NCBI GenBank assembly: GCA_030550395.1
Contig: JAUQPL010000013.1
Location: 1 to 57,171, forward strand
Direction: 5' to 3'
Origin: Bacteroidota bacterium
GTDB taxonomy: Bacteria; Bacteroidota; Ignavibacteria; Kapaibacteriales; HRBIN21
Length of the DNA: 57,171 bases
Below the pieces are notes generated by a model. The model made no database searches and was not told the origin of the DNA. It worked only from the letters and a program-made list of their open reading frames with translations. Each line of letters begins with the position of its first letter. Position 1 is the first letter of the stretch. Below, piece after piece: positions 19,817-28,400 of the stretch. Both the position numbers and the translations under genes were made by a program.

Positions 19817-22030
19817 ATGAAGCCAAATCAATTGCTGCAGCTATTCAGCCTCGTGCTAGCAGCTGCCACTTTCCTCTCGCTCCCAGTATATGCGCAGCAG
19901 CAGGAATGTCTAACGTTTGACAACGCAGGAATCAACTACTGTGCCCAGTGGGAGACTAATGTAGCCTCTTGCCAGTGGGTTCAAAATCCACCGAACCACC
20001 CCTCGTCAGCAATGCTGTTTAGAGACGAATCTGGAGGCCCTTCACTGGCATGGAGTAGGCCGGACCTCCTGCCATTTTTTAGAGGAAACTAGCTGCAGAA
20101 AGCCCAGGTAGGATGCCTCTGCTTTGACTGGATGATTGATCTCCAGTGGCCAGGCAATCCCCCTCCAACCTTTAAGGCCCCCAAAATCGGAATTTGGAAA
20201 GGAGGGTCAACTCCACTGCAGGCCACGATCAGAGCAGAGCTTATAGCATTACCAAACGCACCGAATATGCAAGAGGACGTATGGTACCGCATCTGCCTCC
20301 CCGTTGATCCCTGCCGTAATGGGAAGCTTCCAAGCGATGGACGTTTCACATGGCGAATAGTAGCTTTACCACCGACCATGGACACTTGTACCGCATGGAA
20401 TACACTGATCACGGCGGTGGACGGTATTTATCTCGTAACAGACTACCACAGCTCCCCGAGTGAGCTAGTATACTTCGACAACTTCTGCTTCCGATGCGAT
20501 CTCTCTTATCCTGACATATGCCGCCGTGTGTTTAGTGCAGAACGATATCTTGACTCTAGTTGCTGTACATTCGGATGGTACTTCCAGCCGAATAGCGAGT
20601 TGCCTTTACAGGAGCTGACTTACTTTATCGACGGCGGACAGGTTGACACCCTGTATGCAATTGGCGGCTGTGCATACACCACAACACCTTCGAATGTACA
20701 CGGCAGCATCAGCGGGAAGTTCATCTTTAATCCGCCGTGCACACAGCCTTTCCAACTGCAGGGGGAGATAAATCCAACAACAGCGAGCGGAAAGGTAAAG
20801 GTAATTATTTGTGCCCGTATACTGCTGCCCTCCGGGGGTAACGAAGCTTCGACGTGCTGCGACACCTTTGAGCTCAAATGCCCGCGTGCACCCATTACCA
20901 AGTGTGACTCCCTCCACGTGGCGCCCTTCATCTGGTCAGGACTCAACCTCTCGGGGCGGACGTTTACGATATTCAATCAAAAGCAGCCATCCTCGCCCAT
21001 TAAAGGAGTGTTCATCCAGCTTGTGCCGGATCCGTTCCCGAACGATCCAAACTCCAAATGGAATGGTGGTGGCTTACAGGTCGACGGTGGTTCTCGCTCG
21101 TGGGGTGTGGCAAACAGCGGCACCCCGTACTATAGCCGGATTGCTATGCACTGCCCCGGGGAGACGTCGGCTCCACAAGGTCCAGCCGCGAATACGACGG
21201 TAAAGTTCAACCTGGGTGTGGACTACACCCTCAACTGGAAGGGGACAGTGCTCCTGACCGTCGTCCACTGCGATGGGGATACCTGCCGCCTCTCCTACGA
21301 ATGGTGCGCACTGACGAACTGGAGGCTGTGCGGGCGCCGTTTTCCTTGGCTTCCTGTTATCTCCCCTGTTGCAATACGCGAGCGTCTCGTTGGTGGGCGT
21401 GTAGGAGTTCAGGACAGTTCCGGCGTAATTGGGTCTATCGCCGTACGGTTGGATTCGGCAATGCTGCGGCGAGTTAGACTTGTCAGTTGCGGAGCCAGCG
21501 GAGTCAGGGACGGGGACGTCGTTGCCGGGGAGGTTCGCCAACTTCACGATGCGGCTGCACTGATTCTGCTGCCCGACTTACCCGAACCTGAAGAACGGGC
21601 TCCTATAAGCTACACTCTGACCCCCATCTTTGAGTGCGAGCGCTGCGATGCAGTGGACTATCACATTGAGCTCTACGACCGCGAGGGGAACCCGATTGAA
21701 ACTAGCCGTCAACGGGCAAGCACGCAGGTGACCAGCGTGGAGAGCCAAGGCACTGAAGGCAGCAGAAGTCAGGGTGAGCTCCTAATCGTGCCGAATCCAT
21801 CAGAGGAGACCGCAACGCTGCGCTTTGCTACATCGCTACCGGGGCCCGTCGCGCTGGAAGTTGTAGATGCGCTCGGGAAGGTAGTCCTCCAGTGGAGCGA
21901 CTACCTAGAGACGGCCGGGATGCAATCGATTGGGATGAGCACCCGCCAGCTGCCCAGCGGATACTATCACCTTCGGCTCCGTCTGCCTGATCAGAGGGTT
22001 CTGACAGCTGCACTAACTGTGGTGCGGTAA
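19817..22030 (+). pseudogene. Secreted T9SS-sorted protein interrupted by one amber codon
   Basis: From ATG 19817 a signal peptide (LLQLFSLVLAAATFLSLP to AYAQ-like site VYAQQ) leads into cysteine-bearing sequence beginning CLTFDNAGINYC. The frame is stopped by TAG at 20090-20092 and then continues open in the same frame to 22030, about 738 codons in all. Conserved-looking sequence lies on both sides (FFRGN before, QVGCLCFDWMIDL after). The middle is rich in Cys and Trp with no recognised domain. The last roughly 80 residues (LLIVPNPSEETATLRF to GYYHLRL) form a T9SS type A sorting domain, so the intact protein would be exported to the cell surface. A terminator follows. Either it is a fresh pseudogene or the TAG is a sequencing error or is suppressed. 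Confidence 0.75.
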
Positions 22031-22050
22031 GTGGCCACACACCCCCCAGA

Positions 22051-22088
22051 CCCCGGCTGCCCCACACAGGGCAGCCGGGGTGCTTTTT
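22051..22088 (+). terminator. Rho-independent terminator
   Basis: A perfect 12-bp GC-rich stem has arms 22051-22062 and 22069-22080 (CCCCGGCTGCCC against GGGCAGCCGGGG), a six-base CACACA loop and a TGCTTTTT tail. It lies 20 bases after the stop of the secreted protein gene. Confidence 0.93.
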
Positions 22089-22195
22089 GTCTTGCTCGGT
22101 TACAGCTTGTCGCGGCAAGAGAAAGAACCCAATACTTCCCATCTACAACGAGAAATCCCCGGGTCGCGTAAAGATCGCCTGGCGCCCATAGGAGG

Positions 22196-23542
22196 CTACA
22201 GGCCTAATAAGAGCTCAGCCACGGTAAAGTAAATGAGCAGTCCCGTCACATCAATGAAAGTGGTCAGGGCGGGTCCCGAAATCAACGCCGGATCTATCCC
22301 GATCCGCCTTGCTCCAATCGGGAAGAGAGAGGCCACAAGGTTTGACCAGATAACAATGAAGAACATGCTTGTCCCTACTACCAAAGCCACTTCTGGACCT
22401 CCACGCCAGAAGAAGCCTCGGAGCCATACCACAAACGCTAACACAACTCCCAATAGGGCACCGACAGATAGCTCCTTCAGGAAGACCCGAAGCCAGTCCG
22501 CGGGTCCTATTTCCCGCAGAGCAAGCGCTCGGATGATGAGCGTAGAGGACTGCGTTGCCACATTACCACCAGTACCAATGATCATGGGGATGAAGAAGCT
22601 GAGAGCAATGATACGGTGGAGCGCCCATTCGTATGCTGCTATGACCGTTGAGGTCAAGAAATCGGAGACCAGCAATAGGATTAGCCAACCGATCCGACGC
22701 CGCCACAAGCGGAAGGCTGGGGCTTCACGATAGGAAATCTCAATCGGCGTGACAGCACTGATTTTTTGGAAATCTTCCGTTATCTCCTGCTCGGAGACAT
22801 CCATTACATCATCAAACGTCACAATTCCCAGCAGTACACCGTCAGAGTCCACCACTGGAAGAACCGGGAGATCGTACTTCTGCATTACGTGCACGGCTGT
22901 CTCACGGTCGTCAAAGGCGGACAAGCTGACAACAGCATAGTTCATCAAATCAGCGATGACCGTGCTTTCCTCCGCTAATACCAACGTTCGTAAGGGAATC
23001 TCCCCGAGCAAATGTCCATCATCATCGGTCACATAAAGATGGTGGAGGGTTTCACTGTCTCGTCCATAACGGCGGATATACTGGAGTGCGTCCCGGACGG
23101 TCCAGTAAGGGCGGAGAGCAACGAACTCAGGGGTCATCAACCGTCCGACACTCTGCTCCGGGAAGCCCAGAAGGAAGCTGGCTTCACGGAAATCGTCCGG
23201 GTCCAGCAACGCCAAAAGCTTACGGGTCACCGCAGCCGGCAGCTCCTCTAAAAGGGCTGTGCGATCATCGGGGCTAAGACGCCGCAACAGCTCGCGGTTT
23301 TCCTGATCTGTCAGCTCCTGTACCAGTGCATCCTGCTGCGACGCCTCCAAATGTGAGAACACCTCTGCGGCTAACCACCGCGGCAGTGCTCGGAAGAGAA
23401 GAACCCGCTCTTGCTTGTCTACATGCAGCAACAGATCGGCAATTTCAGGCGCAGACCAATCTGCCAGAGCTTCCCGCAATTCACTCCAGCGATGCTGCTC
23501 TAACAGCTCCTGAATCTCCGGTTTGAGCAGTTCCTTGAGCAT
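22196..23542 (-). CDS. mgtE: Magnesium transporter MgtE
   Basis: The roughly 448-residue protein has the MgtE order: a helical N domain (ELLEQHRWSELREAL, PDDRTALLEELP) and a tandem CBS pair starting near VGRLMTPEFVAL and including VVDSDGVLLGIVTFDDVMDV. Five membrane helices follow and contain FFIPMIIGTGGNVATQS and the last motif PALTTFIDVTGLLIYF, which lines the ion pore. It imports Mg2+ and the cytosolic domains close the channel when Mg2+ is high. ATG 23542 begins the conserved region; the frame is open 12 codons upstream. The leader of more than 150 bases shows no recognisable M-box. Confidence 0.95.
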   Translation of the reverse strand: MLKELLKPEIQELLEQHRWSELREALADWSAPEIADLLLHVDKQERVLLFRALPRWLAAEVFSHLEASQQDALVQELTDQENRELLRRLSPDDRTALLEELPAAVTRKLLALLDPDDFREASFLLGFPEQSVGRLMTPEFVALRPYWTVRDALQYIRRYGRDSETLHHLYVTDDDGHLLGEIPLRTLVLAEESTVIADLMNYAVVSLSAFDDRETAVHVMQKYDLPVLPVVDSDGVLLGIVTFDDVMDVSEQEITEDFQKISAVTPIEISYREAPAFRLWRRRIGWLILLLVSDFLTSTVIAAYEWALHRIIALSFFIPMIIGTGGNVATQSSTLIIRALALREIGPADWLRVFLKELSVGALLGVVLAFVVWLRGFFWRGGPEVALVVGTSMFFIVIWSNLVASLFPIGARRIGIDPALISGPALTTFIDVTGLLIYFTVAELLLGL

Positions 23543-23731
23543 AACGTCCCCGGTACCATGGCATGACATCCTCCACACTCTCGGCCGATATGGCCCGATG
23601 AGCTCTTTTGGCTCTGCACAGCCCTAGTGTTGCTCATTCCTTCGCCAATTTGAGCTTTCTGCTGCTGTCCTTCCTACGCTTGTCCACGCGCAGCACCTCA
23701 CCAGAACTCCATCCCAGCTGCACAAAGCGTG

Positions 23732-23784
23732 CAAAATTACACCGCCTCCTTACCGCCTTCTGACAGCAGCCGATTGTGTAATTT
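23732..23784. promoter_or_regulatory. Inverted repeat in the mgtE / ECF sigma divergent region
   Basis: AAATTACAC (23734-23742) and its exact complement GTGTAATTT (23776-23784) are separated by 33 bases. The left arm contains, on the minus strand, TAATTTTG (23739-23732), a TAnnTTTG match that could drive mgtE. The element sits about 45-90 bases ahead of the ECF sigma gene and could be an operator or paired promoter boxes. Function is inferred. Confidence 0.4.
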
Positions 23785-23825
23785 GAGCCGTAACTATCCC
23801 TCGCCTGCTGGGTTATTTAGGCGCC

Positions 23826-24413
23826 ATGGCGCTGAATTTGTCTCCTCACTCGGACGAAGAGCTCTTCAACCTCCTGCGGTCTCCGAAACGAGAGCTGGCA
23901 GAGGCAGCCTTTCGGGAACTCTACGCCCGCCACGCGCAACGGCTCTACGGATATTGCTCTCGCATCTTGGGCAGCCGCTATGACGCACAGGATGTCTTGC
24001 AAGAGACCTTCATCCGTTTCTGGCAAAGCGCACAACAGGAGCGGGTCATGACTAACGTACCTGCCTTCCTGCTTCGCATTGCACGGAACCTGTGTTTTAA
24101 CTTCAAACGCAATAACCACCAAGCACAAGAGTTCGACGAAGAACTCCACGGCTCTACCGCGTCTCCCGTGGAGCAGGTCGAACGAGCAGAGCTCTCCACT
24201 CTCTTACAACGCGCAATCACCCAGCTCCCCGCAGAGTACCGTGAAGCCCTGGTGCTTCGCGAGCAGGTGGGATTGACCTACGCCGAAATCGCTGAGCTCC
24301 TTGGGATTACAGAAACAGCGGCGAAGGTACGAGTCTTCCGTGCGAAAGAAAAACTGCGCCAGTTGCTGGCGCCTTACATACATGAGCTTCGTCCAACGAA
24401 TCCACAACAGTGA
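23826..24413 (+). CDS. ECF-type RNA polymerase sigma factor
   Basis: The 195-residue sigma-70-family protein contains only regions 2 and 4. Region 2 shows LYARHAQRLYGYCSRIL, DAQDVLQETFIRFW and the following aromatic/arginine-rich helix. Region 4 shows LPAEYREALVLREQVGLTYA with EIAELLGI and AAKVRVFRAKEKLR. Such factors direct transcription for envelope and stress functions and are held by a partner anti-sigma protein. The gene directly downstream, four bases away, fits that partner. Autoregulation through the upstream region is likely but not shown. Confidence 0.93.
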   Translation: MALNLSPHSDEELFNLLRSPKRELAEAAFRELYARHAQRLYGYCSRILGSRYDAQDVLQETFIRFWQSAQQERVMTNVPAFLLRIARNLCFNFKRNNHQAQEFDEELHGSTASPVEQVERAELSTLLQRAITQLPAEYREALVLREQVGLTYAEIAELLGITETAAKVRVFRAKEKLRQLLAPYIHELRPTNPQQ

Positions 24414-24417
24414 AGGA

Positions 24418-25491
24418 ATGCCTGTGATGGAACGCGAGATTCTGCAAATCCACCAACTTCTTGACGGGGAGCTTCCTATAGAGCAAGAGGAAGCCCTTTT
24501 CTTGAAGCTAGCGGCAGACGAGGAGCTTCGGGCAGCCTTCCGCCAACACCTTCTCCTGAACCGCCTCCTCCAAGCTCCTCCTCCACCCGTTCCCGCTCAT
24601 ATCCAGGAGCTTGTTCTCCAGCAGATAGAAAGACTCCGGCAACCATTCCTCCAGCGCCATCCCTGGTTCCTTGCAATGCTCTCCGCTATTGGCGGAGCTG
24701 GTCTTGCTACCGCCCTACTCCTTCTTCTCTCAAGCCCCCCGAATATGCCGGACTCGGCTTACCTTCCTCTCCCCCCATCCCCGCTGGAGGTAACATTGAA
24801 CCTTCCTGCTCCATCCAACCGAATACCCCTTGCAAACACTTCCTCTCCCGACCAGCTTGTGCTCCCTTCCCCGGAACCGAACACGCCATTTTCAGAAACA
24901 TCTCCGCCCCTCCTGTCTGCAGCTGAACCAAAGACACTACCCCTCTTACCACGGAAGCCGTCAGAAGAGCTGCCGGCTCCTGGAGCACAACTTTCTTCCT
25001 CTCTGCCCGGGCATGATCATCCGAATCTCCTGCTATCTCTCCGCTCGCTGGGAATCTGGGAGCTCTCTTTGCCGGAAGTAAACTTGCCGAGCCGACCATC
25101 GGTAGGGATTCGCAACCTCGCCCTCGGGTTCTTCACCCATCTTGCTCCACACCACGCAATAGGAGCGGAAGTAGGAAGCGAAGCTTTTCCACAGGTCTTC
25201 TCTACCCGTATAGGAACACTCTACCGACAGCGCCCCACCCTCCTCTGGCTCGGGGCAAGTTACCGGTGGTCTGCAGACCTACCATCCATCTCCCCCGAAG
25301 TTCGGGCAACTCTTGGGGCAACAATCGTCGGCCCTATCGGGCGACTCTGGCTTGGAGCCTCTGTACCTCTTGGTCCAACTGCCTCTGCCACCTTTGGCGT
25401 AGAGGGGAGCTTATTGGGATATCGTGTGGACGGCGCTTGGTTCGTCACGCGAAAGTTGGGGATTAGCTATGGCATTACGCTGGCTCGGTAA
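24418..25491 (+). CDS. Anti-sigma-type protein fused to a predicted outer-membrane barrel
   Basis: The roughly 358-residue product starts four bases after the sigma gene. Residues 1-65 are a charged helical segment (LQIHQLLDGELP, EEALFLKLAADEELRAAF) like the cytoplasmic sigma-binding part of anti-sigma factors. One membrane helix follows near residues 85-105 (LATALLLLL). A long Pro/Ser/Leu-rich linker runs to about residue 215. The last 140 residues alternate polar and aromatic/Gly positions (RNLALGFFTHL, TLLWLGASYRW, ISYGITLAR end), typical of an outer-membrane beta-barrel. The layout implies a protein spanning both membranes, as described for the Dma proteins of Bacteroides. It has no zinc-binding anti-sigma motif. 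The barrel assignment is by eye. Confidence 0.65.
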   Translation: MPVMEREILQIHQLLDGELPIEQEEALFLKLAADEELRAAFRQHLLLNRLLQAPPPPVPAHIQELVLQQIERLRQPFLQRHPWFLAMLSAIGGAGLATALLLLLSSPPNMPDSAYLPLPPSPLEVTLNLPAPSNRIPLANTSSPDQLVLPSPEPNTPFSETSPPLLSAAEPKTLPLLPRKPSEELPAPGAQLSSSLPGHDHPNLLLSLRSLGIWELSLPEVNLPSRPSVGIRNLALGFFTHLAPHHAIGAEVGSEAFPQVFSTRIGTLYRQRPTLLWLGASYRWSADLPSISPEVRATLGATIVGPIGRLWLGASVPLGPTASATFGVEGSLLGYRVDGAWFVTRKLGISYGITLAR

Positions 25492-26089
25492 GCTCTTTGT
25501 CAGTATGGGACTTCTCCTACTGAGCTCCTGTGTCTCACCGGTGGAGCTTCCCACTGAACGGGAAGTCCTACCACCAACATCCAATGGTTCCATCCCTCTC
25601 GTGCTGCAAGAAGTCCTTGAAGCAAGCTCTGTCCTCACATACTCCTCCGGCGACTCGCTTGTATGGCAGCAGTACGCCGTAGAGGTGACCAAAGCAACCC
25701 TAGACACTTCTGGTGGCATTGAGAGCCTCCGCCTCTCTTTCCGAATCTACGTCGTGCATCCCCCCGCTCAATCCCCGGTGTGGGTTGATCGTGTGGAACT
25801 TCTGGTAGGAGGACTCCGGAGAGGCGTGCGCGTGGAGGATTGGACTGTTGTGCGCTCTTTCCGGCTCCTCTTCTGGGAAGCGAATCAGAACGTTCAGGTA
25901 CAGCGTGTTTGGGAGTGGCTCCCTGGAGACCCTCCCTTGACGGACGTTCGTCTTCAATTCCAGCTCGTCCAGGATGCTTCCCCCGCCGCCCGATGGGTGC
26001 TGAGCTTCGGTCTTTCCTTCGTTGGCCCAGACTCCCCGAATAGACCTCTGCTCCTCTTACGCTGCGCCTTCCGATTAGCTCCAGCATGA
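25469..26089 (+). CDS. Putative lipoprotein in the ECF sigma operon
   Basis: From ATG 25469 the roughly 206-residue product begins with a short basic stretch, a hydrophobic helix and a lipobox-like LLSSC, so it is probably a lipoprotein. The mature part has alternating beta-type sequence (LRLSFRIYVVHPP, VRLQFQLVQD) and no recognised domain. Its start lies inside the 3' end of the anti-sigma gene (23-base overlap), so the three genes form one operon. It may report envelope state to the barrel or be a target of the regulon. That is inference. Confidence 0.6.
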   Translation: MALRWLGKLFVSMGLLLLSSCVSPVELPTEREVLPPTSNGSIPLVLQEVLEASSVLTYSSGDSLVWQQYAVEVTKATLDTSGGIESLRLSFRIYVVHPPAQSPVWVDRVELLVGGLRRGVRVEDWTVVRSFRLLFWEANQNVQVQRVWEWLPGDPPLTDVRLQFQLVQDASPAARWVLSFGLSFVGPDSPNRPLLLLRCAFRLAPA

Positions 26090-26104
26090 AAGCGGGCAAA
26101 AGTG

Positions 26105-26112
26105 TATTTTTG
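26105..26112 (+). promoter_or_regulatory. -7 box of tRNA-Val
   Basis: TATTTTTG, a full TAnnTTTG match, ends 14 bases before the mature tRNA 5' end, at the distance expected for a tRNA promoter. No TTTG is seen at -33. Confidence 0.55.
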
Positions 26113-26126
26113 CGATAGCCTTGCGT

Positions 26127-26201
26127 GGTCGCTTAGCTCAGGTGGTCCAGAGCGTCCGTTTCACACGCGGAAGGTCGGTGGTTCGAATCCACCAGCGACC
26201 A
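26127..26201 (+). tRNA. tRNA-Val (anticodon CAC)
   Basis: Acceptor arms GGTCGCT and AGCGACC pair fully. The D arm is GCTC/GAGC, the anticodon stem TCCGT/GCGGA holds the loop TTCACAC (anticodon CAC), and the T arm GGTGG/CCACC encloses TTCGAAT. The discriminator base is A and CCA is not encoded. Confidence 0.96.
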
Positions 26202-26288
26202 CACCAGAGCGATGGGAGCATACCCCCCAAGAGAATTTCGCCGCCGATCCCCCTTTCTCTTGCCCCCACTCCCATCGCTCTTGGTGTG
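26200..26288 (+). promoter_or_regulatory. Two-tier hairpin between tRNA-Val and trpS
   Basis: Outer arms 26200-26218 and 26269-26288 pair over 19 bp with one bulged T. Inside them, CAAGAGAA (26228-26235) pairs with TTCTCTTG (26255-26262). The left arm starts at the tRNA discriminator. A further 6-bp hairpin (ACCTGC/GCAGGT) follows near 26320-26340. No U tract follows, so this is not a standard terminator. It may be a tRNA 3' processing signal or a structured trpS leader. Confidence 0.6.
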
Positions 26289-26366
26289 CGCAATAGGCTT
26301 CCGGAATCATTCGTCCCCGTGACCTGCTGCTTGAGGCAGGTTTCTCCAGAGTAAGGTCAGAGCGTC

Positions 26367-27416
26367 ATGACACAACGCCCGGTCATCCTCAGCGGTATAC
26401 AGCCTTCGGGACGCTTAACCATCGGACACTACACGGGAGCTCTCCGCAATTGGGTTGCACTCCAGCAGTCCCACCAATGTTACTTCATGGTCGCCGATCT
26501 CCACGCCATCACTGTGCGTCAGGACCCTGCGGAGTTGCGACAGCGCACGCTGGAGACTGTAGCCCTGTTCCTTGCGTGCGGTATAGACCCGACACAGAGT
26601 GTGCTCTTCGTTCAGTCCCATGTGCCTGAGCACACCCAGCTGGCATGGGTGCTATCCTGCTGGACGAGCATGGGAGAATGTAGTCGCATGACCCAGTTTA
26701 AGGAAAAATCCGCTCAACACCGACACCTTGTCAACGTCGGGCTTTTCGCCTACCCTATCCTTATGGCCGCCGACATCTTACTGTACCAGGCAGACCTGGT
26801 CCCTGTTGGCGCTGATCAAAAGCAACACTTGGAGCTGACCCGTAATCTGGCCGAGCGCTTCAACCATCACTACGGTCCTACCTTCCGAGTTCCGGAGCCC
26901 TATATCCCACCGGTGGGAGCAAAAATCATGAGCCTGCAGGACCCGACAAAAAAAATGTCTAAGTCCGATCCCAACGAAAACGCCATCTTATTCCTTACCG
27001 ATCCCCCCGACGCCATCCGCCGGAAAATCCGGCGGGCTATCACGGACTCCGGACGGGAAGTCCGTTACGATGAGCAACAGCGCCCCGGTTTGAGTAACCT
27101 CATGGTCCTCTACCATATTGCCACGGGCAAGAGCATCCCCGAGATTGAACGTGAATTTGAAGGAGCAGGATATGCCGACCTCAAAGCGGCACTCACCGAA
27201 GCCCTCATTGAGTTCTTGCGCCCCATCCGTGAAGAATACGAACGGCTCCAGAACGCAACGGACTATTTGATGAGCATCCTCGCCCAAGGAGCGGAAAAGG
27301 CCCGCACACGGGCGCACCAAACCCTTCAACTGGTTTACGAACGGATTGGCCTCCTTCTAGCACCATGGGAATCGGTTAGTACCCCAACCGCAAACACGCA
27401 CCATGCCGATCTATGA
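26367..27416 (+). CDS. trpS: Tryptophanyl-tRNA synthetase
   Basis: The 349-residue class I synthetase charges tRNA-Trp. The HIGH-type motif appears as TIGH in SGIQPSGRLTIGHYTGAL and the KMSKS loop as KKMSKSDP near residue 198. DLHAITVRQDP, the tryptophan-pocket region CSRMTQFKEKS and PVGADQKQHLELTR are typical of TrpRS. The length is standard. The last 14 bases overlap the fmdB-like gene. The structured leader may influence its expression. Confidence 0.96.
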   Translation: MTQRPVILSGIQPSGRLTIGHYTGALRNWVALQQSHQCYFMVADLHAITVRQDPAELRQRTLETVALFLACGIDPTQSVLFVQSHVPEHTQLAWVLSCWTSMGECSRMTQFKEKSAQHRHLVNVGLFAYPILMAADILLYQADLVPVGADQKQHLELTRNLAERFNHHYGPTFRVPEPYIPPVGAKIMSLQDPTKKMSKSDPNENAILFLTDPPDAIRRKIRRAITDSGREVRYDEQQRPGLSNLMVLYHIATGKSIPEIEREFEGAGYADLKAALTEALIEFLRPIREEYERLQNATDYLMSILAQGAEKARTRAHQTLQLVYERIGLLLAPWESVSTPTANTHHADL

Positions 27417-27675
27417 GTACCAATGCAAGACGTGCGGGAAACGCTTTGAATTCCTTCAATCCATCACCCAGCCTCCACTGCAGACTTGCCCTGTAGACGT
27501 TTGCGATCAACCTGTCAAGGGACAAGGGCAGGTCCAACGCCTACTGAGTCGCAACGTAGGTTTTATTTTCACGGGTAGCGGCTTCTACATTACAGACTAC
27601 GTGCGAAAGAACTCTGCAACGGAAAAGACCCAAACTTCTCCTGAAAGCAGCTCTTCTCAGGACTCCAGTACATGA
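27403..27675 (+). CDS. FmdB-type zinc-ribbon protein
   Basis: The 90-residue protein starts MPIYEYQCKTCGKRFE, the FmdB/CxxC_CxxC_SSSS signature, with a second cysteine pair in CPVDVCDQ. It ends with SGFYITDY followed by a Ser/Thr/Gln-rich tail. The ribbon is predicted to bind one zinc ion. The family is widespread and mostly uncharacterised, sometimes listed as regulatory. It overlaps trpS by 14 bases and rsmG by 4 (ATGA). Confidence 0.85.
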   Translation: MPIYEYQCKTCGKRFEFLQSITQPPLQTCPVDVCDQPVKGQGQVQRLLSRNVGFIFTGSGFYITDYVRKNSATEKTQTSPESSSSQDSST

Positions 27676-28397
27676 CCCGTACGACGGCTCCCACTAAGGG
27701 CGGGAGCGAAACGCACTCCGGAAAGGCGATGGACCTGGCCCGTTTGTGGACCATCTGTGCCGCAAACGGGATTGTGTTAGAACCTCATCAACTCAAAGCA
27801 CTGGAGCGCTACGCCCGGGAGCTTACGTATTGGAATCAGCGGGTCAACCTTGTGTCACGGAAGGACATAGAGTACCTCTACGAACGGCATCTCCTTCACG
27901 CACTGGCAGCCCTGAAATATGTTTCAATTCCTCAGAAGGCTCGGTGCGTGGACATCGGGACAGGAGGAGGATTACCGGGCATTCCCTTGGCAATTGCCCG
28001 TCCGGATATCCACATGCTCTTGGTGGAAGCGGTTGCCAAAAAAGCGCGTTTGGTTGCCCTGTTCGCCGCTCACACCGGTCTTGCCCATCTCCAAGTCAAA
28101 CGGGCACGGATAGAAGAGCTCTCCGCAGACCCGACATATCAGCACGCTTTTGATTTCGCCTTCGCCCGAGCAGTCGCCCCGTTAGTGACTCTACTGCAAT
28201 GGTCTCAGCCCTTGCTCAAACCTTCCGGAGCCTTAGTCGCCTACAAGGGGGGAGATATAGAGGAGGAACTCCGCACCGCTTACGCCGCTTTTCCCCAACT
28301 GAACGTCACAATCCACACCATTCAGCTCCACGGTGCACCATGGTTTGAACAGAATCACAAACGAATCCTCGTCTGCCGTCTGTCAAGCAGCGCATAA
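27672..28397 (+). CDS. rsmG: 16S rRNA (guanine-527-N7)-methyltransferase
   Basis: The 241-residue SAM methyltransferase modifies G527 in the 530 loop of 16S rRNA. The N-terminal helix is followed by ELTYWNQRVNLVSRKD, then the SAM motif VDIGTGGGLPGIPLAIARP, and VEAVAKKARLV and DFAFARAVAP, all characteristic. The first about 16 codons are not family sequence, and ATG 27729 is a possible start. The ATG at 27672 overlaps the preceding stop as ATGA. Confidence 0.93.
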   Translation: MTRTTAPTKGGSETHSGKAMDLARLWTICAANGIVLEPHQLKALERYARELTYWNQRVNLVSRKDIEYLYERHLLHALAALKYVSIPQKARCVDIGTGGGLPGIPLAIARPDIHMLLVEAVAKKARLVALFAAHTGLAHLQVKRARIEELSADPTYQHAFDFAFARAVAPLVTLLQWSQPLLKPSGALVAYKGGDIEEELRTAYAAFPQLNVTIHTIQLHGAPWFEQNHKRILVCRLSSSA

Positions 28398-28400
28398 GCC

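Noticed and set aside
20090-20092. TAG as a pyrrolysine or recoded codon
   Set aside because: No pyl genes or downstream recoding structure are visible, and other genes here do not show in-frame TAG. A nonsense mutation or error is simpler.
23543-23725. Mg2+ riboswitch (M-box) in the mgtE leader
   Set aside because: The leader is long enough, but no M-box core sequence or characteristic helices could be recognised.
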